Notes: generated by a model from the sequence alone, not told the origin. Shown: positions 11,613 through 20,701, counted from the stretch's first letter. The stretch is DNA of 44,479 nt from Bacillota bacterium (GCA_017656145.1 JACDOI010000019.1:1-44479), one strand, 5' to 3'. Numbers and translations: made by a program.

Positions 11613-13679
11613 ATGGACGTCACGGCATCCGCCGGCTACCTGAGCTTTCTGGCCGGGTTGCTGGCGCTGGTCTTTGCCACGTATTTGTTTTCCCGCATCG
11701 GCCGCGAGGAAGCGGGAACCGAACGAATGCGGGAGATCGCCGCGGCCATCCAGGAAGGGGCCATGGCGTTTTTGCGGCGGGAGTACCGCAGTTTGATCCT
11801 ATTCGTGGTCGCACTCGCGGCGGTCATCTTTTTTGCCGGCTCACTGTCCGACCCGGGATCGCTGCAGCCGGCTACGGCGGTGGCGTTTCTGGCGGGAGCC
11901 CTCTGTTCCGGATTGGCCGGCTACATCGGCATGCGGGCCGCAACCCGGGCCAACGTTCGGACGGCCAACGCCGCGCGGCGGGGCGGGATGGAGGCGGCTT
12001 TGGGCGTAGCCTTCTCCGGCGGCGCGGTCATGGGAATGTCGGTCGTCGGGCTTGGGCTCGCCGGCCTGTCGGTTGTCGTGCTCGTTTTTGCCGACATTTC
12101 GGATCTGACGTCGTTCAGCATCGTCAACGGCTTCGCCCTGGGGGCCAGCTCCATCGCACTGTTTGCCCGTGTCGGCGGTGGAATTTACACGAAGGCGGCC
12201 GACGTCGGAGCGGACCTCGTAGGCAAGGTGGAGGCGGGAATCCCTGAGGACGATCCCCGCAATCCGGCGGTCATCGCCGACAACGTCGGGGACAATGTGG
12301 GCGATGTGGCAGGCATGGGCGCGGACTTGTTCGAGTCGTACGTGGGCTCCATCATCGCCTCCATGGTCCTTGGCGTGAGCTTGTTCTCAAGGGGCGTCGT
12401 GAGCGGGCCGGGAGTGGCTTTCTTGCCGCTGCTTGTGGCCGCGGTCGGCATTGTGGCGTCGGTGCTGGCCACATTCTTCGTGCGCGGCGGGGGCAATCCG
12501 CAGCAGTCGTTGCGCAACGGCAACTTCGGTGCGGCCATCCTGGGCCTTATCGGGATTTACTTTGCCTGTACGCGCCTTTTGCCCGAAGGAGGCCTGGCGG
12601 TGTTCGTTTCGGTCGCCGCGGGGCTCGCCGCAGGAATGATCATCGGCCTTTTGACCGAGTATTACACGTCCGCGGACTACTCGCCGACCCGCAGCATCGC
12701 CGAGTCATCGGTCACAGGGACCGCGACCAACATCATCGCGGGGATGGGCGTCGGCATGATGAGCACGGGATTCCCGATTGTCATGATCGTGCTCGGCATC
12801 GGCGTCGCGTACTTCGTGGCCGAATCCGCGGTTGCTGGGCTGGGTCTGTACGGCGTGGCGCTGGCGGCCGTGGGGATGCTGGCTACCGCCGGCATGACGG
12901 TGGCGGTGGACGCGTACGGGCCCATCGCGGACAACGCCGGTGGAATTGCCGAGATGTCCGGACTGGATCCTAAGGTCCGGCAGATCACTGACGGCCTCGA
13001 CTCGGTGGGCAACACCACCGCGGCGGTAGCCAAAGGGTTCGCGATCGGATCGGCGGCTTTGACCGCGCTGGCGCTGTTTTCAGCGTACTCGCAGGCAGCC
13101 GGAATTTCCGCCATCGACCTTCTGCAGCCGGAGGTCATCATCGGGCTGCTTATCGGCGGCATGTTGCCGTTTGTGTTTGCCTCGCTGGCCATGAACGCCG
13201 TCGGCAGGGCCGCATTTCAGATGATCCAGGAAGTGCGGCGCCAGTTCCGGGAGATCAAAGGGTTGATGGAGGGCAAGGCCAAGCCCGACTATTCCCGGGC
13301 GGTGGACATCAGCACCGGTGCAGCGCTGAAAGAAATGGTCGTACCGGGTCTCATCGCGGTGCTCGTACCCCTGGCGGTCGGTTTTGTGCTCGGCAAGTAT
13401 GCGCTGGGCGGGCTGTTGGCCGGGTCGCTTTTGAGCGGGGTGCTGCTGGCCATCATGATGGCCAACTCCGGCGGCGCGTGGGACAATGCGAAGAAATACA
13501 TTGAGGCCGGACAGCACGGCGGCAAGGGCAGCGAGGCCCACGCCGCGGCGGTGGTGGGCGATACGGTGGGCGATCCGTTCAAGGACACGGCGGGACCGTC
13601 GCTCAACATCCTCATCAAGCTGATGGCCATCGTGTCGCTGGTGTTCGCTCCGCTGTTCGGCACGGGGCTGTTGGGATAA
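11613..13679 (+). CDS. hppA: Membrane-bound pyrophosphatase, K+-dependent type
   Basis: A 688-residue polytopic pump that couples pyrophosphate hydrolysis to ion export (H+, or Na+ in some members). The substrate-binding loop [20 protein letters not shown] is followed by [20 protein letters not shown], whose aspartates hold Mg-PPi; a second acidic motif near the C-terminus is [15 protein letters not shown]. The position that decides potassium dependence is Ala (A470, with A473) in [10 protein letters not shown]; the K+-independent subfamily has Lys there, so this should be a K+-stimulated enzyme. H+ versus Na+ specificity was not settled. The ATG has GGGGAGGAG upstream and lies 18 nt after secG. 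PPi from biosynthesis, such as tRNA charging and nucleotide polymerisation, would thus energise the membrane. Confidence 0.95.
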   Translation: MDVTASAGYLSFLAGLLALVFATYLFSRIGREEAGTERMREIAAAIQEGAMAFLRREYRSLILFVVALAAVIFFAGSLSDPGSLQPATAVAFLAGALCSGLAGYIGMRAATRANVRTANAARRGGMEAALGVAFSGGAVMGMSVVGLGLAGLSVVVLVFADISDLTSFSIVNGFALGASSIALFARVGGGIYTKAADVGADLVGKVEAGIPEDDPRNPAVIADNVGDNVGDVAGMGADLFESYVGSIIASMVLGVSLFSRGVVSGPGVAFLPLLVAAVGIVASVLATFFVRGGGNPQQSLRNGNFGAAILGLIGIYFACTRLLPEGGLAVFVSVAAGLAAGMIIGLLTEYYTSADYSPTRSIAESSVTGTATNIIAGMGVGMMSTGFPIVMIVLGIGVAYFVAESAVAGLGLYGVALAAVGMLATAGMTVAVDAYGPIADNAGGIAEMSGLDPKVRQITDGLDSVGNTTAAVAKGFAIGSAALTALALFSAYSQAAGISAIDLLQPEVIIGLLIGGMLPFVFASLAMNAVGRAAFQMIQEVRRQFREIKGLMEGKAKPDYSRAVDISTGAALKEMVVPGLIAVLVPLAVGFVLGKYALGGLLAGSLLSGVLLAIMMANSGGAWDNAKKYIEAGQHGGKGSEAHAAAVVGDTVGDPFKDTAGPSLNILIKLMAIVSLVFAPLFGTGLLG

Positions 13680-13690
13680 ATCGCCCGGCC

Positions 13691-13732
13691 GTTCCGCCGG
13701 CGCCGGCCCGTCGCGGCGGCTGCCGGCGGAAC
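13691..13732 (+). terminator. Strong hairpin between hppA and smpB
   Basis: GTTCCGCCGGC (13691-13701) pairs perfectly with GCCGGCGGAAC (13722-13732), with further pairing inside the loop. It starts 12 nt after the hppA stop and precedes the smpB promoter. No T-run follows, so it is a terminator-like hairpin or 3'-end stabiliser rather than a textbook intrinsic terminator. Confidence 0.45.
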
Positions 13733-13753
13733 GACAAGGGGTGGCCGTCCGGT

Positions 13754-13782
13754 TTGAACAGATTGGCCCCCGGTGTTATAAT
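13754..13782 (+). promoter_or_regulatory. Strong sigma-A promoter of smpB
   Basis: TTGAAC (13754-13759), 17 nt spacer, perfect TATAAT (13777-13782), with TGT just upstream as an extended -10. The predicted transcript starts near 13789. This rules out the earlier ATG of the open frame (13741) as the start and supports GTG 13807. Confidence 0.8.
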
Positions 13783-13806
13783 AAACAATGGCACGAGGTG
13801 GTACGG

Positions 13807-14271
13807 GTGGCGCCCGAAAAGACCGTGGCCACCAACCGGAAGGCGCGCCACGAGTATAATATCCTGGAGACGCTAGAAGCCGGCCTCGTGCTGACAGGCA
13901 CCGAAGTCAAGTCGTTGCGGGAAGGGCGGGCCAACCTCAACGACAGCTTCGCGCGAGTGCAAGACGGCGAGGTGTACTTGTACAACCTGCACATCAGCCC
14001 GTACACCCACGGCAACCGGTTCAACCACGATCCGACCCGGGTGCGCAAGTTGCTGTTGCACCGGGACGAGATCCGGCGGCTGGTGGGCAAAACCCGGGAG
14101 CAGGGTCTGACGCTCGTTCCCCTGCGGGTGTATTTTGGCGATCGCGGGTGGGCCAAGGTGGAGCTGGCCCTGGCCCGGGGGAAGAAGAAGTGGGACAAAC
14201 GGGAGGCCTTGGCCAAGCGGGAAGCCCAGCGGGAGATGGCCAGGGCCGTCAAGCACCGCTACGATCGGTGA
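13807..14271 (+). CDS. smpB: SsrA-binding protein SmpB
   Basis: A 154-residue partner of tmRNA in rescuing ribosomes stalled on mRNAs lacking a stop codon. Family segments seen: [40 protein letters not shown], then a basic C-terminal tail ([20 protein letters not shown]) that occupies the empty mRNA channel. GTG 13807 has GAGGTGG seven nt upstream, lies just downstream of the predicted transcription start, and gives the usual length. The ssrA gene begins 8 nt after the stop, the conserved neighbour, so protein and RNA partner are probably co-transcribed and the RNA processed from the transcript. Confidence 0.95.
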   Translation: MAPEKTVATNRKARHEYNILETLEAGLVLTGTEVKSLREGRANLNDSFARVQDGEVYLYNLHISPYTHGNRFNHDPTRVRKLLLHRDEIRRLVGKTREQGLTLVPLRVYFGDRGWAKVELALARGKKKWDKREALAKREAQREMARAVKHRYDR

Positions 14272-14279
14272 GCCGATGA

Positions 14280-14639
14280 GGGGGCGAGCAGGCTCGACGT
14301 GGCGAGCGGGGACAGGAGATAAGCGGGTCGAGGTCCCACCAGCTCGTTAAACGGTGGACGAAACACAAACGCCAACGAAGAACCTGCTCTCGCGGCTGCT
14401 GCGTAAGTAACGGCCGCGCGTCGCCGGCGCCCGGCCCGCGGGGCGGCAAGCGGCGTCACACAGAGCGGGCTAACTCCTGGCCGGCGCCCTCCGGCCGGGA
14501 GGACAGGTGAAGGGCTAGCTTGCGGGGTATCCTGCCTGTGGGAGGCCCTGCGAGCGAAAGGAAAACACAGGCTACGCCCGTAGAAACTCCTGCCACTGCC
14601 GTTGCGGACCCGGCGTGCAACCCGCCGGCGCCTCCACCA
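14280..14639 (+). ncRNA. ssrA: tmRNA (ssrA), tag ending ANEEPALAAAA
   Basis: A 360-nt tmRNA. The 5' end GGGGGCG pairs with CGCCTCC before the encoded ACCA at 14636-14639, with one G-U pair, and GGCTCGACG near the 5' end is the conserved tmRNA block. A pseudoknot-1-like segment (CCACC pairing with GGTGG, with CTCGTTAAAC between) precedes the reading frame. From GCC 14371 the frame reads A-N-E-E-P-A-L-A-A-A-A, then TAA at 14404. The resume codon could be this GCC or the preceding AAC, judged by spacing from pseudoknot 1. The tag ends in four alanines after Leu rather than two. The T arm is odd: a 6-bp stem CCGGCG/CGCCGG and loop TGCAACC, where TTCAAnY is usual. It lies between smpB and a strong terminator. 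Confidence 0.92.
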
Positions 14640-14646
14640 GGCAGTT

Positions 14647-14687
14647 GCTGCGGTTTCCCGGACTCTCCGGGAAACCGCAGCTTTTTT
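14647..14687 (+). terminator. Intrinsic terminator after ssrA
   Basis: A perfect 15-bp stem (14647-14661 with 14667-14681; arm GCTGCGGTTTCCCGG), a 5-nt loop ACTCT and six T residues. It ends the smpB-ssrA transcript. Confidence 0.92.
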
Positions 14688-14796
14688 GTGCTCCGGGTCC
14701 CCGGCGGGACGGCCGGTCTCGATCGAGGGCAGGGAGCCAGGAAACGGCTGGTGAACTTAAGAATTTCTGGGATATTGGGGTGTGGAATTTCAACAG

Positions 14797-14821
14797 CCCT
14801 GCCGAATGAAAGGGCAGGAGG
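14797..14821 (+). promoter_or_regulatory. Hairpin overlapping the amidase Shine-Dalgarno site
   Basis: CCCTGCC (14797-14803) pairs with GGGCAGG (14812-14818). The latter overlaps the Shine-Dalgarno AGGAGG (14816-14821) of the following amidase gene. The hairpin could limit ribosome access. It is short and may be coincidence in G+C-rich DNA. Confidence 0.3.
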
Positions 14822-14830
14822 CGAAGCCGG

Positions 14831-17152
14831 ATGGCGCGGGGCTGTCCCATCAGCGCGCCCCTGTTGTTGGGGTGCATCCTGGTCTTGCTCCAGAGCTGGC
14901 CCGGCGCCGCCCAGGTGCGGCTTTTCGTCGAAGGGCGGCCTGTAAGGCACGAGCAGGCCCTGATCCTCTTGGGGAGCGGCCTGGGCATCGCCTTGGACGT
15001 TGTCGTCCGGGAATTGGGCGTCGAGGTGGAGGACGCGGGCGGCGCGGCCATGTGGCTGCGCAGCGGCGAGCGGTCGGCGCGGGTGCAGGTGGGCACGCGG
15101 GCCGCCGTGCTGGACGGCCGTCCGGCGGACCTGCCCGCGGCGCCCGAGGCGCGCGACGGCACGGTGTATGTCCCGCTGAACCTGGTTGCTGACCTTACCC
15201 GGATGCGGGTCAACTGGAATGCCCTGGCCGGCGTCCTCGCACTCGAATCCCGAGCGGACGGAGCACCGGAGCCGGCGACGGACGCCGACCGCTCGCCGGC
15301 CCGGGGGTTCTTGCGCCCGGTCCCGCCGGAAAACCGCCCCACCCCGGATCCGGCGCCGCCCGCTGGCCGTCCGGATATTGCGGAGCCCGGCCGTGACCAC
15401 AGGCCCGCGGCGTTGTTCGACGTTCGACTCGGCATCGTTGAGGGGCGGATCCGGCTTGAAGCCATCACCGACAGGCCAGTGGAACCCGTTGTGATGTACA
15501 TGCCCGATCCGGACCGGCTCGTCATCGATCTCCCCGCGACGGTCCTGGCTACCGGCTGGCAAGTCATGCCGGGGGACGGCACCGTCGTGCGGCAAGTGCG
15601 GGTCAGCACCGGACTCGAAGGCGAGGTGCGGATCGTTGCCGACTTGACCGGCCCGACCGGCTACCGGTTGTTGCCCGTCGATGGCCATCCCGGTTTCGCT
15701 GTGGCTCTCAACCATCAACTCCAGCTTGCGGGCCTTGAGCCCGGAGAAGGCGGCATCCTGCACTGGCGCGCCCGGGTTACGGGAGGTCCGGTGGAGTACC
15801 GCGCATTCCTGTTGCGGGATCCGCTTCGCCTGGTGGTGGATTTGCTCGATGTCACGCTGGACGCCCCGTCAGAGTCAGAACTCGAGAGCGAAACGGTGTC
15901 CAAGGTGAGGGTCAGCCAGTTTCAGCAAGACGTCGTCCGGGTCGTCTTCGACCTCCGGCATCCGGTGGACTGGCCGCCCGGCGGCGTTGCGGGCCGCGCC
16001 TATCCCCGGCCTGACGGCGTGCTGGACTTCATCCTCGATCCGGCCCGCGGGTTAGTCGCCAGCGCCGGCCGGCAGGCCGGCGGGAACCTCGTCCGATTTG
16101 TCGGCTTTGTCCGGGAAAATGGCAGCGAGCTCATCTTGCTGGAGACTGCCGAGCCTATCCCGCCTGCCGCTCCGGAGGTGCGACGGCTGCGGGAACCCGA
16201 TCGGATCGTGCTCGACTTGCCTGGTGTAGCGTTGGAGAGTACCCTCGGCCCCCTGGTGCCGCCGGACAGCGCGGTCGTGACCGCCGTTCGAGCCGGTCAG
16301 GCCTCCCCGGACGTCGGGAGGGTCGTGGTGGAAACGAATCGACCGGCGGAGCTCGAAGTGGTCGTTTCCCAAGACCGAACCCGGGCCGTCATCGGCATCG
16401 GCCCGTCGCGGCTGGCCGGCCGGACCATCGTCGTCGATCCGGGCCACGGCGGCCGCGATCCGGGCGCCATCGGTCCCGGCGGGACGCAGGAGAAAGACAT
16501 CAACCTGGCCATTGCCTTGCGGGTCGCGCGTTTCCTGGAACAGGCCGGCGCCCGCGTGGTGGTCACCCGGGACCGGGACGTCTACGTGGAACTTGCCGCC
16601 CGAAGCCGCATGGCCAACGCCATCGGCGCCGACGCGTTCGTCAGCATCCACGCGGATGCCGTCGGATCCGGGCGGACCGCATCGGGCACCGCCACGTTTT
16701 ACCATCCCGGGCCCGACGACAGCCTGGAGGCGTCTGTCAACCGGCGGTACGCTGAATCCATCCAGCGGGAGCTACTGCGCGCCATCGGCCTGCCTGACCG
16801 GGGCGTCCGCCAGCGGGCGTACCATGTCGTGCTCCACACGGAGATGCCTTCGGCGCTGGTTGAAGTCGCGTTCATTGACAACCCGGCGGAAGAGCAGCTG
16901 TTGACGGATCCCGACTTCCAGACGCGGGCGGCCAGGGGCATCGCCCAGGGCATTTTGCGGTTTTTCGCCGAGCAAAGACCCGAGATGCCGCCCAGGGAGC
17001 GGGCCGGCCCGCTGGCCGGCGCGGGGAACGTAACGGCGGCTTTCTTGGAGAAGGGGGAACGGCCGGCGGGAGCCTTGGCGGTTCTGCCCGTCCCGGTCGT
17101 CGGCTCCGCAGCGGCCGGGGCGGTCCCGGCGCAGGAGGCGCCGGGATTCTAG
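14831..17152 (+). CDS. N-acetylmuramoyl-L-alanine amidase with three AMIN domains
   Basis: A 773-residue secreted cell-wall hydrolase that cuts the amide bond between muramic acid and the stem peptide. Order: signal peptide (about 1-27); a copper-amine-oxidase-N-like domain (28-135, with GTVYVPLNLVADL); a Pro-rich linker; three AMIN-like repeats (about 195-300, 309-405, 420-525), each with a '.RLVIDLP'-type strand (DRLVIDLP, LRLVVDLL, DRIVLDLP); an amidase_3 domain (about 531-720). Zinc ligands are H539 in DPGHGGRDPGA, the Glu in TQEKDINLA and the His in VSIHADA, with the catalytic Glu in LVEVAFIDN. AMIN domains usually target division or sporulation septa. The ATG has AGGAGG nine nt upstream. 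The following gerM gene is 10 nt away, so a role in spore-cortex or mother-cell wall work is plausible but unproven. Confidence 0.93.
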   Translation: MARGCPISAPLLLGCILVLLQSWPGAAQVRLFVEGRPVRHEQALILLGSGLGIALDVVVRELGVEVEDAGGAAMWLRSGERSARVQVGTRAAVLDGRPADLPAAPEARDGTVYVPLNLVADLTRMRVNWNALAGVLALESRADGAPEPATDADRSPARGFLRPVPPENRPTPDPAPPAGRPDIAEPGRDHRPAALFDVRLGIVEGRIRLEAITDRPVEPVVMYMPDPDRLVIDLPATVLATGWQVMPGDGTVVRQVRVSTGLEGEVRIVADLTGPTGYRLLPVDGHPGFAVALNHQLQLAGLEPGEGGILHWRARVTGGPVEYRAFLLRDPLRLVVDLLDVTLDAPSESELESETVSKVRVSQFQQDVVRVVFDLRHPVDWPPGGVAGRAYPRPDGVLDFILDPARGLVASAGRQAGGNLVRFVGFVRENGSELILLETAEPIPPAAPEVRRLREPDRIVLDLPGVALESTLGPLVPPDSAVVTAVRAGQASPDVGRVVVETNRPAELEVVVSQDRTRAVIGIGPSRLAGRTIVVDPGHGGRDPGAIGPGGTQEKDINLAIALRVARFLEQAGARVVVTRDRDVYVELAARSRMANAIGADAFVSIHADAVGSGRTASGTATFYHPGPDDSLEASVNRRYAESIQRELLRAIGLPDRGVRQRAYHVVLHTEMPSALVEVAFIDNPAEEQLLTDPDFQTRAARGIAQGILRFFAEQRPEMPPRERAGPLAGAGNVTAAFLEKGERPAGALAVLPVPVVGSAAAGAVPAQEAPGF

Positions 17153-17162
17153 GAGGCGACGG

Positions 17163-17690
17163 ATGTTGACCAAGGCGGCGCAGCGGCTAGCTGTCCTGCT
17201 CCTTCTAGGCGCCATTGCCCTGTTGGGTGTGATGGGCGAGCGCTGGCAGCCCGCGGTAGACTCCGTGCTGAACCCGCGGGTTGCGGTCCAGCTGTATTTT
17301 GCCGATTCCGACGCCCTCTACCTGGTCCCCGAGGTGCGCTGGATGCCGGCCCGGGACGTCGATCCGGTCTCGGTGCTGGTTGAGCTGGGACGGGGCCCGG
17401 CATCGCCCGAACTTGCGCCCACGATCCCCAGAGGAGCCCGGCCCCGGTCGGTCACGGTGCGGGGCGGCGTCGCTTGGGTGGACTATACCGCCGAGCTTCG
17501 AGAACGCCACTCCGGCGGCAGCACCGGAGAGATCTTAACGGTATACTCCATCGTGAGCACCTTAGTCCAGTTTCCCGAGATCGAGGCGGTCCAGATCTTG
17601 CTTGAAGGCCAGCCGGTGGAGACTTTGGTGGGACATTTGGACCTTTCCCGCCCGCTGACTCCGGATAGCCGCTTCCTCAAGGAACCCTAA
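17163..17690 (+). CDS. gerM: GerMN domain sporulation/germination protein
   Basis: A 175-residue exported protein: an N-terminal hydrophobic segment (about residues 8-25) acts as a signal peptide or membrane anchor, and one GerMN domain follows, with VQLYFADSDALYLVPEVR at its start and TGEILTVYSIVSTLVQFPEI later. Bacillus GerM is a lipoprotein with two GerMN copies, needed in sporulation and germination; here only one copy is present and no lipobox cysteine is seen. In Bacillus gerM precedes rph and rdgB. That order is kept here except for an intervening murD. Start ATG has AGGAGG eight nt upstream, right at the amidase stop. Confidence 0.85.
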   Translation: MLTKAAQRLAVLLLLGAIALLGVMGERWQPAVDSVLNPRVAVQLYFADSDALYLVPEVRWMPARDVDPVSVLVELGRGPASPELAPTIPRGARPRSVTVRGGVAWVDYTAELRERHSGGSTGEILTVYSIVSTLVQFPEIEAVQILLEGQPVETLVGHLDLSRPLTPDSRFLKEP

Positions 17691-17771
17691 GAACCCTAAG
17701 GGCGAGGGTCGGCTCCGGGGCGCGATGGGGCGGTGCGGCGCCGGTTACACTATATGGCAAGATTTCGGGCG

Positions 17772-17777
17772 TATACT
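17772..17777 (+). promoter_or_regulatory. Possible -10 element for murD
   Basis: TATACT at 17772-17777 in the 120-nt gap between gerM and murD. No good -35 lies 17-18 nt upstream (TTACAC at 17745 is 21 nt away). If used, transcription would start near 17784, which would favour the TTG 17811 start. Confidence 0.3.
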
Positions 17778-17810
17778 GACCTGAAACCGGCTGAGGAGCG
17801 TGAAGGGCGC

Positions 17811-19235
17811 TTGGAGTGGCGCAACCGCAAAGTGGCCGTCGTTGGACTGGGCGTCAGCAACCGGGCCGCAATTCGCTATCTCCGGCGGCGGGGTGCGCAC
17901 GTCGTCGGGTTCGACCAGAAGTCAGAAGCAAGTTTAGGGGAAACCGCACAGAAACTGCGGGAGATGGACGTCGAACTTGTCCTGGGTCCCGACTACTTGT
18001 CCCGGCTTGATGAGCGGTGGGACGCGGTCTTTCTCACCCCTGGAATGCCGAAGGATAAGCCGGAATTGGATGCGTTGCGGCAGTCCGGGGTTCCTCTTTT
18101 AAGCGAGATCGGGCTTGTGTTCAAGCTGTGCCGGGCACCCATCGTCGGCGTCACCGGCAGCAGCGGGAAGACGACCACGACCACCCTCATCGGGGAGATG
18201 CTCAAGTCCGGGAATCGACCGGTGTATGTGGGCGGCAACATCGGCGTGCCGCTTGTCGAAACCGTGGAGGACATTCCGCCCGACGCTTGGGTCGTCATGG
18301 AGTTGTCCAGCTTTCAATTGGAGATGCTGGACAAAAGCCCTCACGTGGCCGTCGTGACCAACGTCACGCCCAACCACCTGGACGTTCATCCGTCGATGGA
18401 GGCGTACATTGACGCCAAGCGGCGCATTTACCGGTTCCAGGGGCCTTCGGACGTCGCAGTGTTCAACCTGGACGATCCGATCACCGCTGCGATGGCGGAA
18501 GAGGCTCCCGGCCGGGTGATGGGCTTCAGCCGTGGGGGCCGGCCGGCCGCCGGGACATGGATAGACGACGGGCAGATCATCGTGCAAACCGGCCCAGACC
18601 GGGGGCCCGGCGCGGTTTTGAGGACGGACGAGCTTAAGCTCCTTGGCGAGCACAACCTGGAAAACGTCTTGGCGGCGACAGCGGTCGCGGCTGCGTGCGG
18701 CATCGAGCGGGAAGCGATCCGGAGGGTGGCGAGCGGGTTCGCCGGCGTGCCCCATCGGCTCGAGCTGGTGGGCGAATGGGGCGGCGTGCGCTACTACAAC
18801 GACTCCATCGCCACCAGCCCCGCCCGGGCCGCGGCGGGCATCCGGGCGTTCCGACAGCCGATCGTGTTGATCGCCGGGGGTTATGACAAGCGGCTTCCCT
18901 TTGACGAACTGGTGCAGGCAGCCGCCGGCCGGGTGCGGGTCATGATCTTGCTGGGGGCGACCGCCGGGAAAATTGAGGCGGCAGTCCGGGAACATGAGGC
19001 CCAAACGGGAGCGGCGGGTCCGGAGCTGGTGAGGGCCGATTCTCTGGAAGCGGCCGTCCGAGCTGCCCGCGAGCGGGCCCGTCCCGGCGAGGTCGTGCTC
19101 TTGTCCCCCGCGTGCGCCAGTTACGACATGTTTGCCAATTTCGAGGAACGGGGCCGGCGTTTCCGGGAGATTGTGCGCGCCCTTGGGTCCGAGGATACGG
19201 GAGACTGGGCGATCCCGGCGGCGGGGCCTGCCTAA
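17811..19235 (+). CDS. murD: UDP-N-acetylmuramoyl-L-alanine:D-glutamate ligase MurD
   Basis: A 474-residue cytoplasmic Mur ligase that adds D-glutamate to UDP-MurNAc-L-Ala in peptidoglycan precursor synthesis. It shows the N-terminal Rossmann motif VAVVGLGVSNRAAIRYL, the ATP loop VTGSSGKTTTTT (K120), the central ELSSFQLE and NVTPNHLDVH, and the third-domain YYNDSIATSP and SPACASYDMF. The frame is open from 17733, but TTG 17811 lies just before the Rossmann strand and follows purine-rich GAGGAG and GAAGGG stretches. MurD normally belongs to the mra/dcw cell-division cluster; finding it between gerM and rph is unusual and it could be the only copy or a paralogue. Confidence 0.93.
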   Translation: MEWRNRKVAVVGLGVSNRAAIRYLRRRGAHVVGFDQKSEASLGETAQKLREMDVELVLGPDYLSRLDERWDAVFLTPGMPKDKPELDALRQSGVPLLSEIGLVFKLCRAPIVGVTGSSGKTTTTTLIGEMLKSGNRPVYVGGNIGVPLVETVEDIPPDAWVVMELSSFQLEMLDKSPHVAVVTNVTPNHLDVHPSMEAYIDAKRRIYRFQGPSDVAVFNLDDPITAAMAEEAPGRVMGFSRGGRPAAGTWIDDGQIIVQTGPDRGPGAVLRTDELKLLGEHNLENVLAATAVAAACGIEREAIRRVASGFAGVPHRLELVGEWGGVRYYNDSIATSPARAAAGIRAFRQPIVLIAGGYDKRLPFDELVQAAAGRVRVMILLGATAGKIEAAVREHEAQTGAAGPELVRADSLEAAVRAARERARPGEVVLLSPACASYDMFANFEERGRRFREIVRALGSEDTGDWAIPAAGPA

Positions 19236-19313
19236 AGCGGCCGAAGCAACAGGCCTCGCAGCAATGGACCGGGTAGAGGCCCGGCCTATCGCCGGTGAGC
19301 AGGAGGCGGTACG

Positions 19314-20090
19314 ATGGAGCGCCAGGACGGGCGGGCACCCGATGAGTTGCGGCCCGTCACGATCCAGCGGAATTTCACCAAGTACGCGGAAGGCTCGGTG
19401 CTGATCACCTCGGGCGATACGCGGGTCGTCTGCACCGCGACGGTGGAAGACCGGGTGCCGCCGTGGCGCCGGGGCATGGGAGCCGGATGGGTCACGGCGG
19501 AGTACGGCATGCTTCCCCGGGCCACGTTGCAACGAACCCCAAGAGAGGCGGCCCAGGGCCGCCAGGGCGGCCGGACGCAGGAGATTCAACGGCTGATCGG
19601 GCGGGCCTTGCGCTCGGTGGTGGACTTGCGGCGGCTGGGGGAGCGAACCATTACGCTCGACTGTGACGTCCTGCAAGCCGACGGCGGAACCCGCACCGCA
19701 GCCATTACGGGGGCGTACGTCGCGCTGGTGGACAGCCTGGCCCGGCTGTTCGAAAACGACGAGGAGGCCCTGCCGGTTTCGGATTGGGTCGCCGCGGTCA
19801 GCGTCGGCGTGGTGGATGGCCGGCTGTTGCTGGATTTGGCTTACGACGAGGACGTGCGGGCGGAAGTGGATATGAACGTGGTGATGACGGGCTCCGGGAA
19901 GCTGGTGGAAGTGCAGGGGACGGCGGAAGGGGCGCCGTTTGACCGGGACCGCCTCATCGAGATGGTGGACGCGGCCCAAGCGGGAATCCGGCAATTGATT
20001 GAGCGCCAGCGGGAAGCGCTGGGCCCGGCGCTGGCCGCGCGAATCGGGGGGAACCGCGGTGCGTTCACTGGTAGTGGCAACCCGGAATAA
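19314..20090 (+). CDS. rph: Ribonuclease PH
   Basis: A 258-residue phosphorolytic 3'-exoribonuclease that trims tRNA precursors. Family segments: [19 protein letters not shown], the arginine-rich [17 protein letters not shown], and [12 protein letters not shown] and [16 protein letters not shown], the phosphate- and RNA-binding parts. The ATG has AGGAGG eight nt upstream. The 3' end overlaps rdgB by 32 nt, so the two are translationally linked, as in Bacillus. A frame of about 770 codons on the opposite strand spanning this gene and murD is a shadow. Confidence 0.96.
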   Translation: MERQDGRAPDELRPVTIQRNFTKYAEGSVLITSGDTRVVCTATVEDRVPPWRRGMGAGWVTAEYGMLPRATLQRTPREAAQGRQGGRTQEIQRLIGRALRSVVDLRRLGERTITLDCDVLQADGGTRTAAITGAYVALVDSLARLFENDEEALPVSDWVAAVSVGVVDGRLLLDLAYDEDVRAEVDMNVVMTGSGKLVEVQGTAEGAPFDRDRLIEMVDAAQAGIRQLIERQREALGPALAARIGGNRGAFTGSGNPE

Positions 20091-20700
20091 GAAAAAGCGA
20101 GCGGAAATGGAGGCCCTTTTGGCCGGCTTGCCCGCTCGTGTCGTGGATCTGAGCGCGTTCCCGGGTGCCCCGGAGGTGGAGGAGACGGGCTCGACGTTTG
20201 CCGAAAACGCCCGGCTCAAAGCCGAAGCCGCCGCCCGGCACACAGGGCTTTGGGCTGTGGCCGACGACTCGGGCTTGGTGGTGGACGCCCTCGGCGGTCG
20301 CCCGGGCGTGCTGTCGGCCCGCTTCGCGGGTCCCGGGGCGACCGATGAAGCCAACAACCGGCTCTTGCTGGAGCTTTTGGCCTCGGTGCCGCCCGAGCGG
20401 CGCACGGCCCGGTTTGTGTGCGCTATCGCGATCGCCGCTCCCGGCGGCCGGACATGGGTGGATGAAGGGGTGTGCGAGGGCCTTGTCGCGATGGCGCCCC
20501 GGGGCGACGGCGGATTCGGCTACGATCCGCTGTTCGTCGTGGCTGGTCTGGGCAAGACGTTTGCCGAGCTCAGCACGGGGGAAAAGAACCGCATCAGTCA
20601 CCGGGCCAAAGCCCTGGCAAAAGCCCGGGCCCGCTTAGCCGGCCTGTGGGGGGACGGGACGGAAAACGGCCGGTGCCCGGTTTCGGGCGGTGTGCTATAA
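20059..20700 (+). CDS. rdgB: Non-canonical purine NTP pyrophosphatase RdgB/HAM1
   Basis: A 213-residue enzyme that hydrolyses XTP/ITP/dITP to the monophosphate, keeping deaminated purines out of nucleic acids. Seen: [13 protein letters not shown] at the N-terminus (the SxNxxK-like phosphate loop), [31 protein letters not shown] and [10 protein letters not shown], all family hallmarks. GTG 20059, inside the rph 3' end, has GGGGGGAA seven nt upstream and gives the family N-terminus. The C-terminal 15 or so residues run past the usual end. Its stop codon lies inside the -10 box of the tRNA-Pro promoter. Confidence 0.95.
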   Translation: MRSLVVATRNKKKRAEMEALLAGLPARVVDLSAFPGAPEVEETGSTFAENARLKAEAAARHTGLWAVADDSGLVVDALGGRPGVLSARFAGPGATDEANNRLLLELLASVPPERRTARFVCAIAIAAPGGRTWVDEGVCEGLVAMAPRGDGGFGYDPLFVVAGLGKTFAELSTGEKNRISHRAKALAKARARLAGLWGDGTENGRCPVSGGVL

Positions 20701-20701
20701 T
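20673..20701 (+). promoter_or_regulatory. Promoter of tRNA-Pro (extended -10)
   Basis: TATAAT at 20696-20701 with TGC just upstream (extended -10). The -35 position holds only GTGCCC (20673-20678, 17-nt spacer). The -10 overlaps the last codons of rdgB. Confidence 0.55.

Noticed and set aside
18099-20405. Minus-strand frame of about 768 codons
   Set aside because: It runs antisense to murD, rph and rdgB, whose motifs are unmistakable; such long antisense frames are expected in high-G+C DNA.
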